From Magnetococcales bacterium (GTDB taxonomy: Bacteria > Pseudomonadota > Magnetococcia > Magnetococcales > JADFYX01): a stretch of DNA of 39,280 nt. Location: positions 1 through 39,280 of the forward strand of contig JADGBW010000019.1 of NCBI GenBank assembly GCA_015231305.1, given 5' to 3'. A model generated the notes under the pieces. That model searched no databases. It was given only the letters and a program-made list of their open reading frames with translations, and was not told where the DNA came from. Each line of letters starts with the position of its first letter. Position 1 is the stretch's first letter. Below are positions 24,944 through 33,312 of the stretch, one piece after another. The position numbers and the translations under genes are program-made.

Positions 24944-27625
24944 ATGACAATGCAAAAAAAAATCACGGTACTTATTCTTATAGCCGGGATACTCCCTATT
25001 CTAGTCATTGTCGGGGCCGCCCACTATCTTACACATGACTCTCTTGTAGATAGCACAATTGGGCAGATGGAGATCCTCAGGGCATCAAAAAAATCTTCTG
25101 TAGAGCAATATTTTAACCAACGCAAAAAAGATTTAGCTCTTCTTACCCAATCTATTGGCAACAGACAGAGCCAGACAGAAATTGATTTAAAACGTGTTAG
25201 AGATATCAACCAAAAACATATAACAGACTATTTCACTAAAAGCCTGAAAGAAGTTGAGGATTTAGCCAACAACGAAAACCTAGCACAAACCATGGCAACC
25301 CTAGATTGGGTTTACCGCCAAGCCAATAAAAAAACAGATGGAGAGAAGTGGACATCAATTGCAAATAAAAAGACCCCATGGCTTGAGAAATTTCGTGCTA
25401 CTAATGGTTATGAAGATCTTTATCTTATTTCCAATCGTGGAGATGTCTTTTTTACAGCATCTCGTGGTCCTGAGCTTGGTATAAACGTAAAAGGCAAGCA
25501 GAGCAACACCCCATTAGGCAAGCTACTTAGCAGCTCTCTTAAACAAGTTACCTTTCAAGACTATCTACCAAGTAAAGTTAGCGGAGCCAAGCCATTAGCA
25601 TATATAGCAGCCCCCGTAAAACGTAAAGATAAAGTAATTGGGATAGTTGCAGTAAGCATGGTTACAAAAAAAATGCTCTCGCCAATGTTATCTAGAGAGA
25701 ATTTAAGCAATAAAGGCACAATTTATCTGGTTGGACCCGATAAAAAACTACGTTCTACTTTACTTGTTGGCTCTAAAAAAACTGCACGTAAAACTAAATA
25801 CTCAGTCAACATAGATGCTGCCAAAAAAGCTCTTATTGGTTTGACTGGTTCAGGTATAATTGCCAACAAAGGCAAGCCCCGTTTGGCAGCTTGGCGACCA
25901 ATAGTTGTTGGTGACACATATTGGGCTATTGTTGCAGAAACAGACCCAGAGGAGTCTTTTGCAGGTACAAATACAAAAGGTTTAGATAAATCATATCTAG
26001 ATTCAACAGGCTACTATGATCTTTTTCTTATTAAACCAAATGGGCTGGTTTTTCACACTGCTGCGCACCAAAGAGATTATGGAACCAACCTACTCAACGG
26101 ACCCTATTCTGATTCCACCCTTACAAACCTGCTAAAAACAGTATTAAAAACTAAACAGCCGGGAATGACAGACATTGCCCCTTATGCACCTAGTAACGGC
26201 GAACCATCAGCTTTTATGGCTGCTCCTATTATCCACAACGGTATAGTAGAGATGGTGGTTGCCTTACAACTACCAATAGAAAACTTAAACCAAATTCTTG
26301 CTCCTGGTGATAGTTTGGGTAAAAGTGGCGATATATATCTTGTTGGTCCTGATAAACTAATGCGCTCTAACTCTAACCTTCACCCAGAAACCCATTCAGT
26401 TTCAGCCTCTTTTAATGGCTCTTTGGCTGAAAATGGTATGGATATACCAGCGGTTACTGCTGCTCTTAAAGGAGAAAGTGGCACTTTACAAAGTGACGAT
26501 AATTCTAAACTTTATTCGTATACCCCTATATCATTTAACTCATTTAGCTGGGCACTGGTACTTGAGAGCGGGCCATCTGGCGGTGGTGGGGTTTTGTCTA
26601 ATATTATCAGCAATATTAATATTATTGCCTTATGTTTAATACCCCTTATAGTTTTGTTGGCTATATTAGGAGCCAAAAACATTGTCCATCCTTTAGCTGC
26701 TTTTACTGAGTTAATAGACCAACTTTCTCAAGGAAATTTTGCTGCAACACTGCAAAATAGGCCACAGGGTAATTTGGGTAATTTAGCTCATCAAGTTATA
26801 GAGATGACCCAACGTCTTGGGCAGACAAGTATTAATATTCGCGATGCAGCAAATGAGCTAATTCAACAAGGCCAAGATTTGGTAAAAACTGTAAAAACCC
26901 AAAAACCAGTACTAGTTCAGCAAGAAACGGTTAATGTAAATACTAATACAAATACCGATATAGACCTTGAACCAGTTTTAAATACTATAAATGCCCTTGC
27001 CACCTCATTAGACAAAGAGAACAGTAAAGCTTTAGCTAAAGAGCAGACAATTGAGATAACTTCAATGGAAATTGCTGAGGGCAGCCAAGCTATAAATGAA
27101 GCAGTATCTGCCAGTCGCAATGTTTCTGAGAGAATCTTTGTAATAGAGGAGTCTTCAAGACAACTGCGTTTAATGGCTATGAATGCTGCTATTGAAGCTG
27201 CTCGTTCTGGTGCAGCAGGTGAGGAATTTGTTGATACTGCCAAAGATATGCGACGGCTAGCTGAGCAAAACCGTATTGGTGCAAGTGAAATTCATCGTTT
27301 ATCTACTGCCAACACGCGTGGCACTATACTAGCGGGAGAGATTTTAACTAATTTATCTCCTGTTATTCGAAAGAGCATAGAACTTATTCAGCAACATTCT
27401 GCTGATAGAAAAGAACAGAAAGAGCAGTTAAATGCCCTATTAATAGAGCTTAAACAGATAGACCAAAACAGACCAACAGAAACTTCTAAGGTGAGTGTCG
27501 AAAAACCAAAACAAGAGTTAATTTCTAACAAAGATATTGAGAAGCAAATTGCCAAGTTAAATCTGAAATCACAAGCCTTGTTAGAGGCTTTAGCCTTTTT
27601 CATTCCACCTGAAGAGGAACTATAA
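24944..27625 (+). CDS. chemoreceptor-like protein with two Cache-like sensor regions and a divergent signalling tip
   Basis: An 893-residue membrane sensor. TM1 is at about 7-27, then a Cache-type periplasmic region to about 320 (YEDLYLISNRGDVFF, ITDYFTKSLKEVEDL). A second Cache-like unit follows to about 545 (GYYDLFLIKPNGLVFH, IYLVGPDK), with TM2 at about 555-575 and a HAMP domain after it. The cytoplasmic part carries one MCP-type hairpin tip near 735-780 (MAMNAAIEAARSGAAG). The tip keeps NAAIEAAR but has RQLRL for the usual QTNLL and GEEF for GRGF. The signalling domain is also short. IYLVGPDK occurs twice, showing that the sensor units share ancestry. No che genes are nearby. AAGGA precedes the ATG. 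It is probably a chemotaxis receptor or a relative feeding another output. Confidence 0.85.
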   Translation: MTMQKKITVLILIAGILPILVIVGAAHYLTHDSLVDSTIGQMEILRASKKSSVEQYFNQRKKDLALLTQSIGNRQSQTEIDLKRVRDINQKHITDYFTKSLKEVEDLANNENLAQTMATLDWVYRQANKKTDGEKWTSIANKKTPWLEKFRATNGYEDLYLISNRGDVFFTASRGPELGINVKGKQSNTPLGKLLSSSLKQVTFQDYLPSKVSGAKPLAYIAAPVKRKDKVIGIVAVSMVTKKMLSPMLSRENLSNKGTIYLVGPDKKLRSTLLVGSKKTARKTKYSVNIDAAKKALIGLTGSGIIANKGKPRLAAWRPIVVGDTYWAIVAETDPEESFAGTNTKGLDKSYLDSTGYYDLFLIKPNGLVFHTAAHQRDYGTNLLNGPYSDSTLTNLLKTVLKTKQPGMTDIAPYAPSNGEPSAFMAAPIIHNGIVEMVVALQLPIENLNQILAPGDSLGKSGDIYLVGPDKLMRSNSNLHPETHSVSASFNGSLAENGMDIPAVTAALKGESGTLQSDDNSKLYSYTPISFNSFSWALVLESGPSGGGGVLSNIISNINIIALCLIPLIVLLAILGAKNIVHPLAAFTELIDQLSQGNFAATLQNRPQGNLGNLAHQVIEMTQRLGQTSINIRDAANELIQQGQDLVKTVKTQKPVLVQQETVNVNTNTNTDIDLEPVLNTINALATSLDKENSKALAKEQTIEITSMEIAEGSQAINEAVSASRNVSERIFVIEESSRQLRLMAMNAAIEAARSGAAGEEFVDTAKDMRRLAEQNRIGASEIHRLSTANTRGTILAGEILTNLSPVIRKSIELIQQHSADRKEQKEQLNALLIELKQIDQNRPTETSKVSVEKPKQELISNKDIEKQIAKLNLKSQALLEALAFFIPPEEEL

Positions 27626-27642
27626 CCTAGAATTTTTTAAAC

Positions 27643-27786
27643 TATAGTGACTTCAAATCAAAAACAGACACTCTACAACCAACATTACTCCCGCGAAAGC
27701 GGGAATTCAGAGAGTTCAACTTTGCTGACCTAGATTCCCTTTTATGCTGGAGTTTCTATGGATTCTTATTGTGTACAGTTTTTATA
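27643..27786 (+). mobile_element. MITE-like palindromic element, copy 3
   Basis: TATAGTGACTTCAAATCAAAAACAGACACTCTACAACC begins 18 bp after the receptor gene's stop. The element runs to TTGTGTACAGTTTTTATAG and has the same orientation as copy 2. The left hairpin CCCGC-GAAA-GCGGG is intact. The right one (ATTCCCTTTTATGCTGGAGT) has decayed and no longer pairs well. The terminal CACTTCAAT segment seen in copy 1 is missing on the right, so the copy is degraded. Confidence 0.75.
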
Positions 27787-27826
27787 GCGTTTCCAATTGA
27801 AATTGGCACATATGATATGCACCACC

Positions 27827-27900
27827 ATCATTCCCACGTAGGCGGGAATCCAGAGAATCCAACGTTGTTACCCTAGATTACCGCCTACGCGGTAATGACG
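27827..27900. repeat. core-only copy of the palindromic repeat
   Basis: TCATTCCCACGTAGGCGGGAATCCAGAGAATCCAACGTTG and TAGATTACCGCCTACGCGGTAATGACG resemble the central 70 bp of copies 1 to 3, with two hairpins and CCAACGTTG between. The outer arms with AAACAGACACTCTA and TGTACAGT are absent. The two hairpins differ in their stems (TTCCCACG...GGCGGGAA and TTACCGC-CTAC-GCGGTAA); the second has compensating changes (TACC/GGTA) that keep the stem. Copies 3 and 4 together occupy most of the gap 27626-28037. Confidence 0.7.
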
Positions 27901-28037
27901 AGAACTGAGCATTATGTGACGTTTAAAAATGGACCTGCTATAAGTGAAGCAATTATAACAACTGGCGAATCTAGTATAAGAGTACGCAGGTAGATTAATT
28001 TGATAAGATCTACTTATACTTAGTATAAAAACTGCAA

Positions 28038-29126
28038 TTAAAAAATATTAGCTCGACTGCGGTTTTGTAAAAAATGATCGGCTAGAACAATTGCAGCCAT
28101 AGCTTCGGCAACAGGAACACCTCTTATACCCACACATGGATCGTGTCGTCCATGGGTGACAATTTCTTGGGCTTTACCTTCTGTATCTATTGTTTTTTTG
28201 GGTATATGAATGGAAGATGTTGGCTTAACTGCAACTCTTAATACAATATCAGCACCACTTGAGATTCCCCCAAGAATACCTCCAGAATAGTTACTTAAGA
28301 ATTTCACACCATTTGGGGATTTTTCATCTGGCACCATTTCATCAGCCATTGCCGACCCTGTACCACGGGCAGCATCCATTCCTGCGCCAATTTCAACCCC
28401 TTTAACGGCATTTATACTCATCATAGCTTTGGCTAAATCAGCATCAAGACGATCTATAACTGGCTCACCCCATCCTGGTGGAACACCTTGGGCTACCACT
28501 TCTAGTAGCGCACCTACAGAATCACCTTTTTGGCGGATTTTTTCTATTAGTTTTTCAAACCGTGGTACGGCATTAACGTCAGGAGTAAAAAAGGGGTTTT
28601 TAGAAACTTCAGCCCAATCCCAATTTTTATAGTCTATATTTTCCTCACCCATAGCAACAAGAGCACCATTAACTTTAACCCCAACATGAAGCAGAAGTTT
28701 TTTAGCTATGGCTCCTGCTGCTACACGCATAGCGGTTTCTCTTGCTGATGAACGCCCCCCTCCTCTGTAGTCTCGTATGCCATATTTGCGAAAATATGTA
28801 TAGTCGGCATGACCTGGCCGGAAGGTATTTTTTATTTTGGTATAATCTTTAGAACGTTGATCGTTATTTACGATCATAAGGCCGATGGGAGTACCTGTTG
28901 TTACTCCTTCAAAAACACCTGAGAGTATTTGAACAGTGTCGGGTTCTTTTCGTTGGGTAGTAAAACGGCTTGTTCCTGGACGACGACGGTCTAGGTCTTT
29001 TTGTATATCTTCTTCACAAAGAGGCATACCAGGGGGACAGCCATCGACAATTGCACCAATAGCTGGTCCGTGGCTTTCACCGAAGGTTGTGTAGCAAAAC
29101 AGGCGTCCAAAGCTGTTTGCGGACAT
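28038..29126 (-). CDS. aroC: chorismate synthase
   Basis: AroC makes chorismate from 5-enolpyruvylshikimate-3-phosphate with reduced FMN, the last step of the shikimate pathway. The signatures are [18 protein letters not shown] (15-32), [22 protein letters not shown] in the first third, and [17 protein letters not shown] near the end. The 362-residue length is usual. AGGAAATTTAT precedes the ATG at 29126. The gene is downstream of fabI on the same strand, but 540 bp and a hairpin-rich element lie between, so independent transcription is likely. Confidence 0.97.
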   Translation of the reverse strand: MSANSFGRLFCYTTFGESHGPAIGAIVDGCPPGMPLCEEDIQKDLDRRRPGTSRFTTQRKEPDTVQILSGVFEGVTTGTPIGLMIVNNDQRSKDYTKIKNTFRPGHADYTYFRKYGIRDYRGGGRSSARETAMRVAAGAIAKKLLLHVGVKVNGALVAMGEENIDYKNWDWAEVSKNPFFTPDVNAVPRFEKLIEKIRQKGDSVGALLEVVAQGVPPGWGEPVIDRLDADLAKAMMSINAVKGVEIGAGMDAARGTGSAMADEMVPDEKSPNGVKFLSNYSGGILGGISSGADIVLRVAVKPTSSIHIPKKTIDTEGKAQEIVTHGRHDPCVGIRGVPVAEAMAAIVLADHFLQNRSRANIF

Positions 29127-29192
29127 ATAAATTTCCTTTATGCTGTTGAATTTTTATGTTTATGAGTATGTTTGTTCAAGTCTTTTATTATT

Positions 29193-29614
29193 GGGGGTTA
29201 AGGGGAATCATTTCCCTTACGGGTTTGGGCAAAGCCCAAGGTTCTGCTGTTGCTTTTTTAGCCGGATTTAAAAAGGATTTTTTTGCTTTTTTAAAAAAAA
29301 TCCCCGGCTAGTTTATCATACGCTCTTGTCCTTTACCTGCCACTGGTAAAATCAGGTTCTCAAACTTAAAAGTAAATCCTACCAGCGGTTCAATTAGCTA
29401 CAAGCTAATATATTAATCCAACCAGTGGTAAGGAAAGGACATCCACAAAGCAAAAAAACCCTAAAAAGTCAGGGTTTTTTTGCTTTGTGGATTAATATAC
29501 TAGCCGGGAGTTTTTTCAAAAGCTAAAAAATTCCTTTTAAGTCCGGCTAAAAAGCAACAGCAAACCTTGGGTGCTGCCCAAACTCGCTAGAGAAATGATT
29601 AACCTGGACCCCTC
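29193..29614. mobile_element. nested inverted-repeat element between fabI and aroC
   Basis: Outer arms at 29193-29312 and 29499-29614 are imperfect inverted repeats of about 115-120 bp, from GGGGT at the tips to CCGGCTAGT inside. They share GTTTGGGCA, CCCAAGGTT, TGCTGTTGCTTTTT and AGCCGG. Inside are a second pair (GTCCTTTACCTGCCACTGGT at 29328-29347 and its near-complement at 29421-29440) and a third (GCTAATATATTAATCC at 29404-29419 against 29489-29504). The latter encloses a perfect hairpin at 29441-29492. There is no ORF of note. The shape suits a palindromic MITE, or nested ones, or a structured RNA locus. It fills most of the gap 29127-29666. Confidence 0.75.
29441..29492. terminator. perfect 22-bp hairpin, probable bidirectional terminator
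   Basis: Arms 29441-29462 and 29471-29492 are perfectly complementary (ATCCACAAAGCAAAAAAACCCT) with an 8-nt loop. Within the stem, CCCT/AGGG is followed by seven T on either strand. This allows a short hairpin plus T-run in both directions. On the minus strand it would end the fabI transcript before aroC. Confidence 0.65.
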
Positions 29615-29666
29615 AAACGTTTTTTATGATTATTTTAGATAAAAATACACAAACCACCACAATCTA

Positions 29667-30452
29667 TCAATCAATGTCAACAGACTTCATACCAACCACA
29701 TTAAAGCCCGCATCAACATGCATAATTTCACCAGTTATTCCTGACCCTAAATCAGAAAGTAACAATAAAGCAGAATTACCAACTTCATCCTGTGTTACAT
29801 TACGCCGCAAGGGTGAATTATCTCGGTTCCAGTTAAGTATATCTTTAAAATCTCCAATACCAGCAGCTGCTAATGTTTTAATTGGTCCTGCTGATATTGC
29901 ATTTACCCTAATACCACGGGGGCCAAAATCAGAAGCCAAATATTTAACACTTGCCTCCAATGCTGCCTTTGCAACACCCATAACATTATAATGCGGTATA
30001 ACTTTTTCTGCTCCAAGATAAGAGAGAGTTAAAATACTTCCACCCTCCTTTAACAATGGAGCCGCCTTAGCACTAATAGCCGTCAAAGAGTATGCAGAAG
30101 CCTCAAGAGCAATGCGAAACCCCTCTCTTGTTGTATTATAAAAATGCCCCTTTAACTCCTCTTTTTGCGCAAAAGCTATAGAGTGAACAACAAAATCAAG
30201 CTCACCCCATCGCTGATTTACCTCAGCAAAAACAGCGTCAATCTGCTCATCATCATTTACATCACAAGGCAAAACAAAAGAAGACCCAACCTGTTTTGCA
30301 AGTGGCTCAACACGTTTTTTTAACGGTTCGCCCAAGTAAGTAAAAGCCAACTCTGCACCCTCACGATGACAAGCCTGAGATATTCCCCACGCTATACTTC
30401 GCTCGTTGGCAAGACCAAATATTAGACCTTTTTTTCCTTCCAACAACCCCAT
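29667..30452 (-). CDS. fabI: enoyl-[acyl-carrier-protein] reductase (NADH)
   Basis: FabI reduces enoyl-ACP in the last step of each fatty-acid elongation cycle. It is a short-chain dehydrogenase of 261 residues. The nucleotide-binding loop is [12 protein letters not shown] (13-24), CDV at about 63-65 binds the adenine region, and HSIAFA is at 90-95. The catalytic residues are Tyr145, Tyr155 and Lys162 (YNVMGVAK), one position short of E. coli numbering. KTLAAAGI forms the substrate loop that also contacts triclosan in this family. The start ATG at 30452 follows GGGATGAATT. It is the sole enoyl reductase gene in view. Confidence 0.97.
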   Translation of the reverse strand: MGLLEGKKGLIFGLANERSIAWGISQACHREGAELAFTYLGEPLKKRVEPLAKQVGSSFVLPCDVNDDEQIDAVFAEVNQRWGELDFVVHSIAFAQKEELKGHFYNTTREGFRIALEASAYSLTAISAKAAPLLKEGGSILTLSYLGAEKVIPHYNVMGVAKAALEASVKYLASDFGPRGIRVNAISAGPIKTLAAAGIGDFKDILNWNRDNSPLRRNVTQDEVGNSALLLLSDLGSGITGEIMHVDAGFNVVGMKSVDID

Positions 30453-30567
30453 AATTCATCCCTTAATTTTGTTGGTATTCATATTAAACAAATCAACACA
30501 CACTACAGTATAACAAACCATAAAGATTATATAAACAAAATGGATAGAATATTTTAAAATTTGCTCT

Positions 30568-31704
30568 CTATAACCGCTCACTCTGATCATTTAACCTAAA
30601 ACCACTTAATTTCGGGCTACCAATTCCTTTTCCTAAAGCCAAAACTTTAAAAGTCTCCCCCATGCCTTCAGGCATAATCAAACGTTTAACTGCCTCTTTT
30701 AACGGTCCTGTATCGACACTTTCAATTTTAGATAATGCCTCCAACCTTTCTAATATACCCAACCCCATTAAAAACCAACCCTGGGTCGTATATCCTAATA
30801 ATTCTAGGTCGGCCTGTTTTCCAGCAGCTAATATAGCTGAAAAATCTACATGAGCTGTTAAATCCATCTCACCTGGGTTAGCCAGAGGATCATCAATGCG
30901 TACATGCTTTAAATGACCTGCTAAAGTGCCATTTGTTCGTACTTTAGCATAATAGTCATTTTGAGGATGGCCATAATCAATCAATAAAACCATACCTTCT
31001 TTCAGTAATTTTCCTGTTTTAGTAACCCAGTTTTGACCTGGCAAACCAATTTCTGTACGAGTACCAGTAGCTAATGAAATTCCTCTTGAAGTAAAATAGT
31101 CCCCAGCTATATCTTTTGAAAGTGGTATTATTTCTGTAGCAAACTTATCTTCTGTAGTTAATTTTACCCCCACCTCACCAAGACCATGGGGAACTTGCTC
31201 CACTAAATGAACTGGCAGTGCATCTAAAAATTCATTTGCAAATATGGCTCCTATTACTCCACCATCAGTTGCCTTATCAATATCAGAGTGCCATCTGATT
31301 TTTTTAATTACTCCGCCATCTTTTAAAAGTTTTCTTTGTCTTTGCCTAAAATCATCGCTTATTTCTACTAGATCATAACTCACAGCTGCATAAAAAGTTT
31401 TAAACTTACTAGCAGTTTTTAAAATATCATAGGCCAAGCGACCACTACCTGGCCCAACCTCTATTAATTTAAAATTTTTGGGTGACCCCATTAATTGCCA
31501 CAGCTCGATCATTTGCAAAGCTAGCAACTCACCAAACAAAGAAGTTAACTCCGGTGCTGTAACAAAGTCTCCAGCCGAACCCAACCTTTTAGAAGCTGTC
31601 ATATAATAACCCTTTTGCGGATGATAAAGGGCCTGCTCCATAAACCGGATAAAAGGTATTGAGCCACCTGAATCTTTAATTAATTTTGTTAAAATTTTTT
31701 TCAT
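30568..31704 (-). CDS. MidA/NDUFAF7-type SAM-dependent methyltransferase
   Basis: This 378-residue class I methyltransferase of the DUF185 family has the diagnostic N-terminal block YYMTASKRLGSAGDFVTAPELTSLFGELLA (33-62). The SAM-binding motif IEVGPGSGRLAYDIL is at 81-95, with FANEFLDALPVHLVE and LLIDYGHP further on. In mitochondria the relative NDUFAF7 (MidA) dimethylates an arginine of the complex I subunit NDUFS2 (NuoD equivalent) and is needed for assembly. Here the gene lies 97 bp downstream of nuoN on the same strand, beyond a terminator. A role in complex I maturation is therefore attractive but inferred. The start ATG at 31704 has no strong ribosome binding site. Confidence 0.9.
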   Translation of the reverse strand: MKKILTKLIKDSGGSIPFIRFMEQALYHPQKGYYMTASKRLGSAGDFVTAPELTSLFGELLALQMIELWQLMGSPKNFKLIEVGPGSGRLAYDILKTASKFKTFYAAVSYDLVEISDDFRQRQRKLLKDGGVIKKIRWHSDIDKATDGGVIGAIFANEFLDALPVHLVEQVPHGLGEVGVKLTTEDKFATEIIPLSKDIAGDYFTSRGISLATGTRTEIGLPGQNWVTKTGKLLKEGMVLLIDYGHPQNDYYAKVRTNGTLAGHLKHVRIDDPLANPGEMDLTAHVDFSAILAAGKQADLELLGYTTQGWFLMGLGILERLEALSKIESVDTGPLKEAVKRLIMPEGMGETFKVLALGKGIGSPKLSGFRLNDQSERL

Positions 31705-31732
31705 GGATTATCAGTCACAACAATTGAAAAAA

Positions 31733-31760
31733 AAAGCACGGAAAAAATATTCCGTGCTTT
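31733..31760 (-). terminator. intrinsic terminator after nuoN
   Basis: Read on the minus strand, AAAGCACGGAA pairs perfectly with TTCCGTGCTTT over a 6-nt loop and is followed by a long T-run (the A-run at 31727-31735 on the plus strand). It lies 42 bp after the nuoN stop and closes the nuo operon before the methyltransferase gene. Confidence 0.92.
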
Positions 31761-31801
31761 CTAAAATCTATTTTAATGGCATAAAGCCAAGCTCTAAAAC
31801 A

Positions 31802-33250
31802 TTATTGAAACATGCGTATCGTAGTTTCAGTCCAGGCTAAAAGTGAACCTGGGAAAACACCCCAAACCAACATAATAATACCACTTAATACAACAACAGC
31901 TTGGCTAGTAGCACTTACCTCCATTGAGAATGGCGATTCTGCTTCGTCAAAATACATATATTTAACAACACGCAGATAATAAAAAGCACTAACAGCTGAG
32001 AACAACACGCCAACAATTGCAATTGTAATCATACCGGCCTTAACAGCAGCCATAAACACGTAAAGTTTACCTATAAATCCTGCAAGTGGAGGAATACCAC
32101 CCATAGAGAACATAAAGGTTGCCATCAACATTGCTAAATAAGGGCGTTTTTTTGCCAAACCTTTAAAGTCAGTAAGGTTATCGCCAATACCATCTTGGTT
32201 TAATATCAATACCAAAGCAAATGCCCCGGTGTTCATAAAAATGTAGATAGTTAGGTAAATTAGAACACTCTGGTAGCCATCGCTGGTTCCGGTTGCTAAA
32301 CCAATCAACAAGAATCCAATATGACCAACAGCAGAATATGCAAGCATTCTCTTGATATTGGTCTGGGCGATTGCTGCAAAAGAACCAACGGCCAAAGAGA
32401 GGACAGCCATAAATTGCAGCAGCGGTCCCCATTGGTCATGTAGACCTGGGAAAGCAATTAGAAGCACACGATAAAGAACTGCAAAAGCTGCAACCTTGGG
32501 CATGACACCCATTAAAGCTGTAACAGAAGTCGGCGAACCCTCATAGACATCTGGGGCCCACATATGGAATGGAGCCGCAGCAATTTTAAAGCTTAAGCCA
32601 CCAATAATCATCACCATACCTAAACCAACAGCAGGTGATAAATGACCATGAGCACTTGTTATACCTTGTGCAACATCAATAAATGATACGCTGCCAAATG
32701 ATCCGTAAATCAGAGATATTCCGTAAAGCAATATGCCCGATGCAAGTGAACCTAGTATGAAATATTTCAAACCAGCTTCACTGGATTTTACATCTCCACG
32801 CTTAAATGCTGCTAAAACATAAATGGACAAGGACATAAGCTCAAGTCCCAAGTAAAGCATGACAAAATCTCCACTGGAGATCATAATCATACCACCAAGC
32901 ATGGAGAAAAGAGTTATTACATAATACTCTCCACCATCCATTTTATGTTCACGTACATAGTTTAAAGAGATTAACAGAGGCAGAGCAGTTGATACGCAAA
33001 GCAACAGTTTCATGAAACGGGAAAATTGGTCGTCTACAAACATTCCACCAAAAGTTGTTTCACCAGACCCGCCAGAAGCCATAATAGCAAGTGCAGTTAA
33101 GCCGATGCCTAAAATAGACATCCAACCAATGGTTCCACGTCCCTCTTTACCATACCACGCGCTTAATAAAAGCAACGCCATGGCTAGAAGAGCAACCAAT
33201 ATCTCTGGCAACATTAGGCCCAGGTTTATATCAGGCATTTGGACAGGCAT
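31802..33250 (-). CDS. nuoN: NADH-quinone oxidoreductase subunit N
   Basis: NuoN is one of three antiporter-like proton-channel subunits of complex I in the inner membrane. The 482 residues contain about 14 transmembrane helices. The typical blocks are YLGLELMSLSIYVLAAFKR (with the conserved Glu of helix 5), MWAPDVYEGSPTSVTA and KRMLAYSAVGHIGFLL. AFYYLRVVKYMYFDE follows near the end. ATG 33250 is the start; an in-frame ATG four codons later is possible. Last gene of the operon, 62 bp after nuoM, followed by the terminator. Confidence 0.96.
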   Translation of the reverse strand: MPVQMPDINLGLMLPEILVALLAMALLLLSAWYGKEGRGTIGWMSILGIGLTALAIMASGGSGETTFGGMFVDDQFSRFMKLLLCVSTALPLLISLNYVREHKMDGGEYYVITLFSMLGGMIMISSGDFVMLYLGLELMSLSIYVLAAFKRGDVKSSEAGLKYFILGSLASGILLYGISLIYGSFGSVSFIDVAQGITSAHGHLSPAVGLGMVMIIGGLSFKIAAAPFHMWAPDVYEGSPTSVTALMGVMPKVAAFAVLYRVLLIAFPGLHDQWGPLLQFMAVLSLAVGSFAAIAQTNIKRMLAYSAVGHIGFLLIGLATGTSDGYQSVLIYLTIYIFMNTGAFALVLILNQDGIGDNLTDFKGLAKKRPYLAMLMATFMFSMGGIPPLAGFIGKLYVFMAAVKAGMITIAIVGVLFSAVSAFYYLRVVKYMYFDEAESPFSMEVSATSQAVVVLSGIIMLVWGVFPGSLLAWTETTIRMFQ

Positions 33251-33312
33251 TGTTTATCAGCACTCTCTGAATAAAAATTATTGATTATTCTAACATCAGA
33301 CCTAAAGTCTGT

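Noticed and set aside
10161-27900. Repeated palindromes read as a CRISPR array
   Set aside because: The copies are dispersed over 17 kb, are 150 bp long, and have no regular spacers. No cas genes are present.
29193-29614. Nested palindrome as an integron attC site, tmRNA or RNase P RNA
   Set aside because: There is no integrase or cassette structure, no tmRNA reading frame or tRNA-like ends, and none of the conserved RNase P core strings. The extended inverted symmetry is unlike those RNAs.
29626-29991. 121-codon plus-strand open frame antisense to fabI
   Set aside because: It lies almost wholly within the firmly identified fabI gene on the other strand, has no domain signal and shows fabI codon constraint in the opposite frame.
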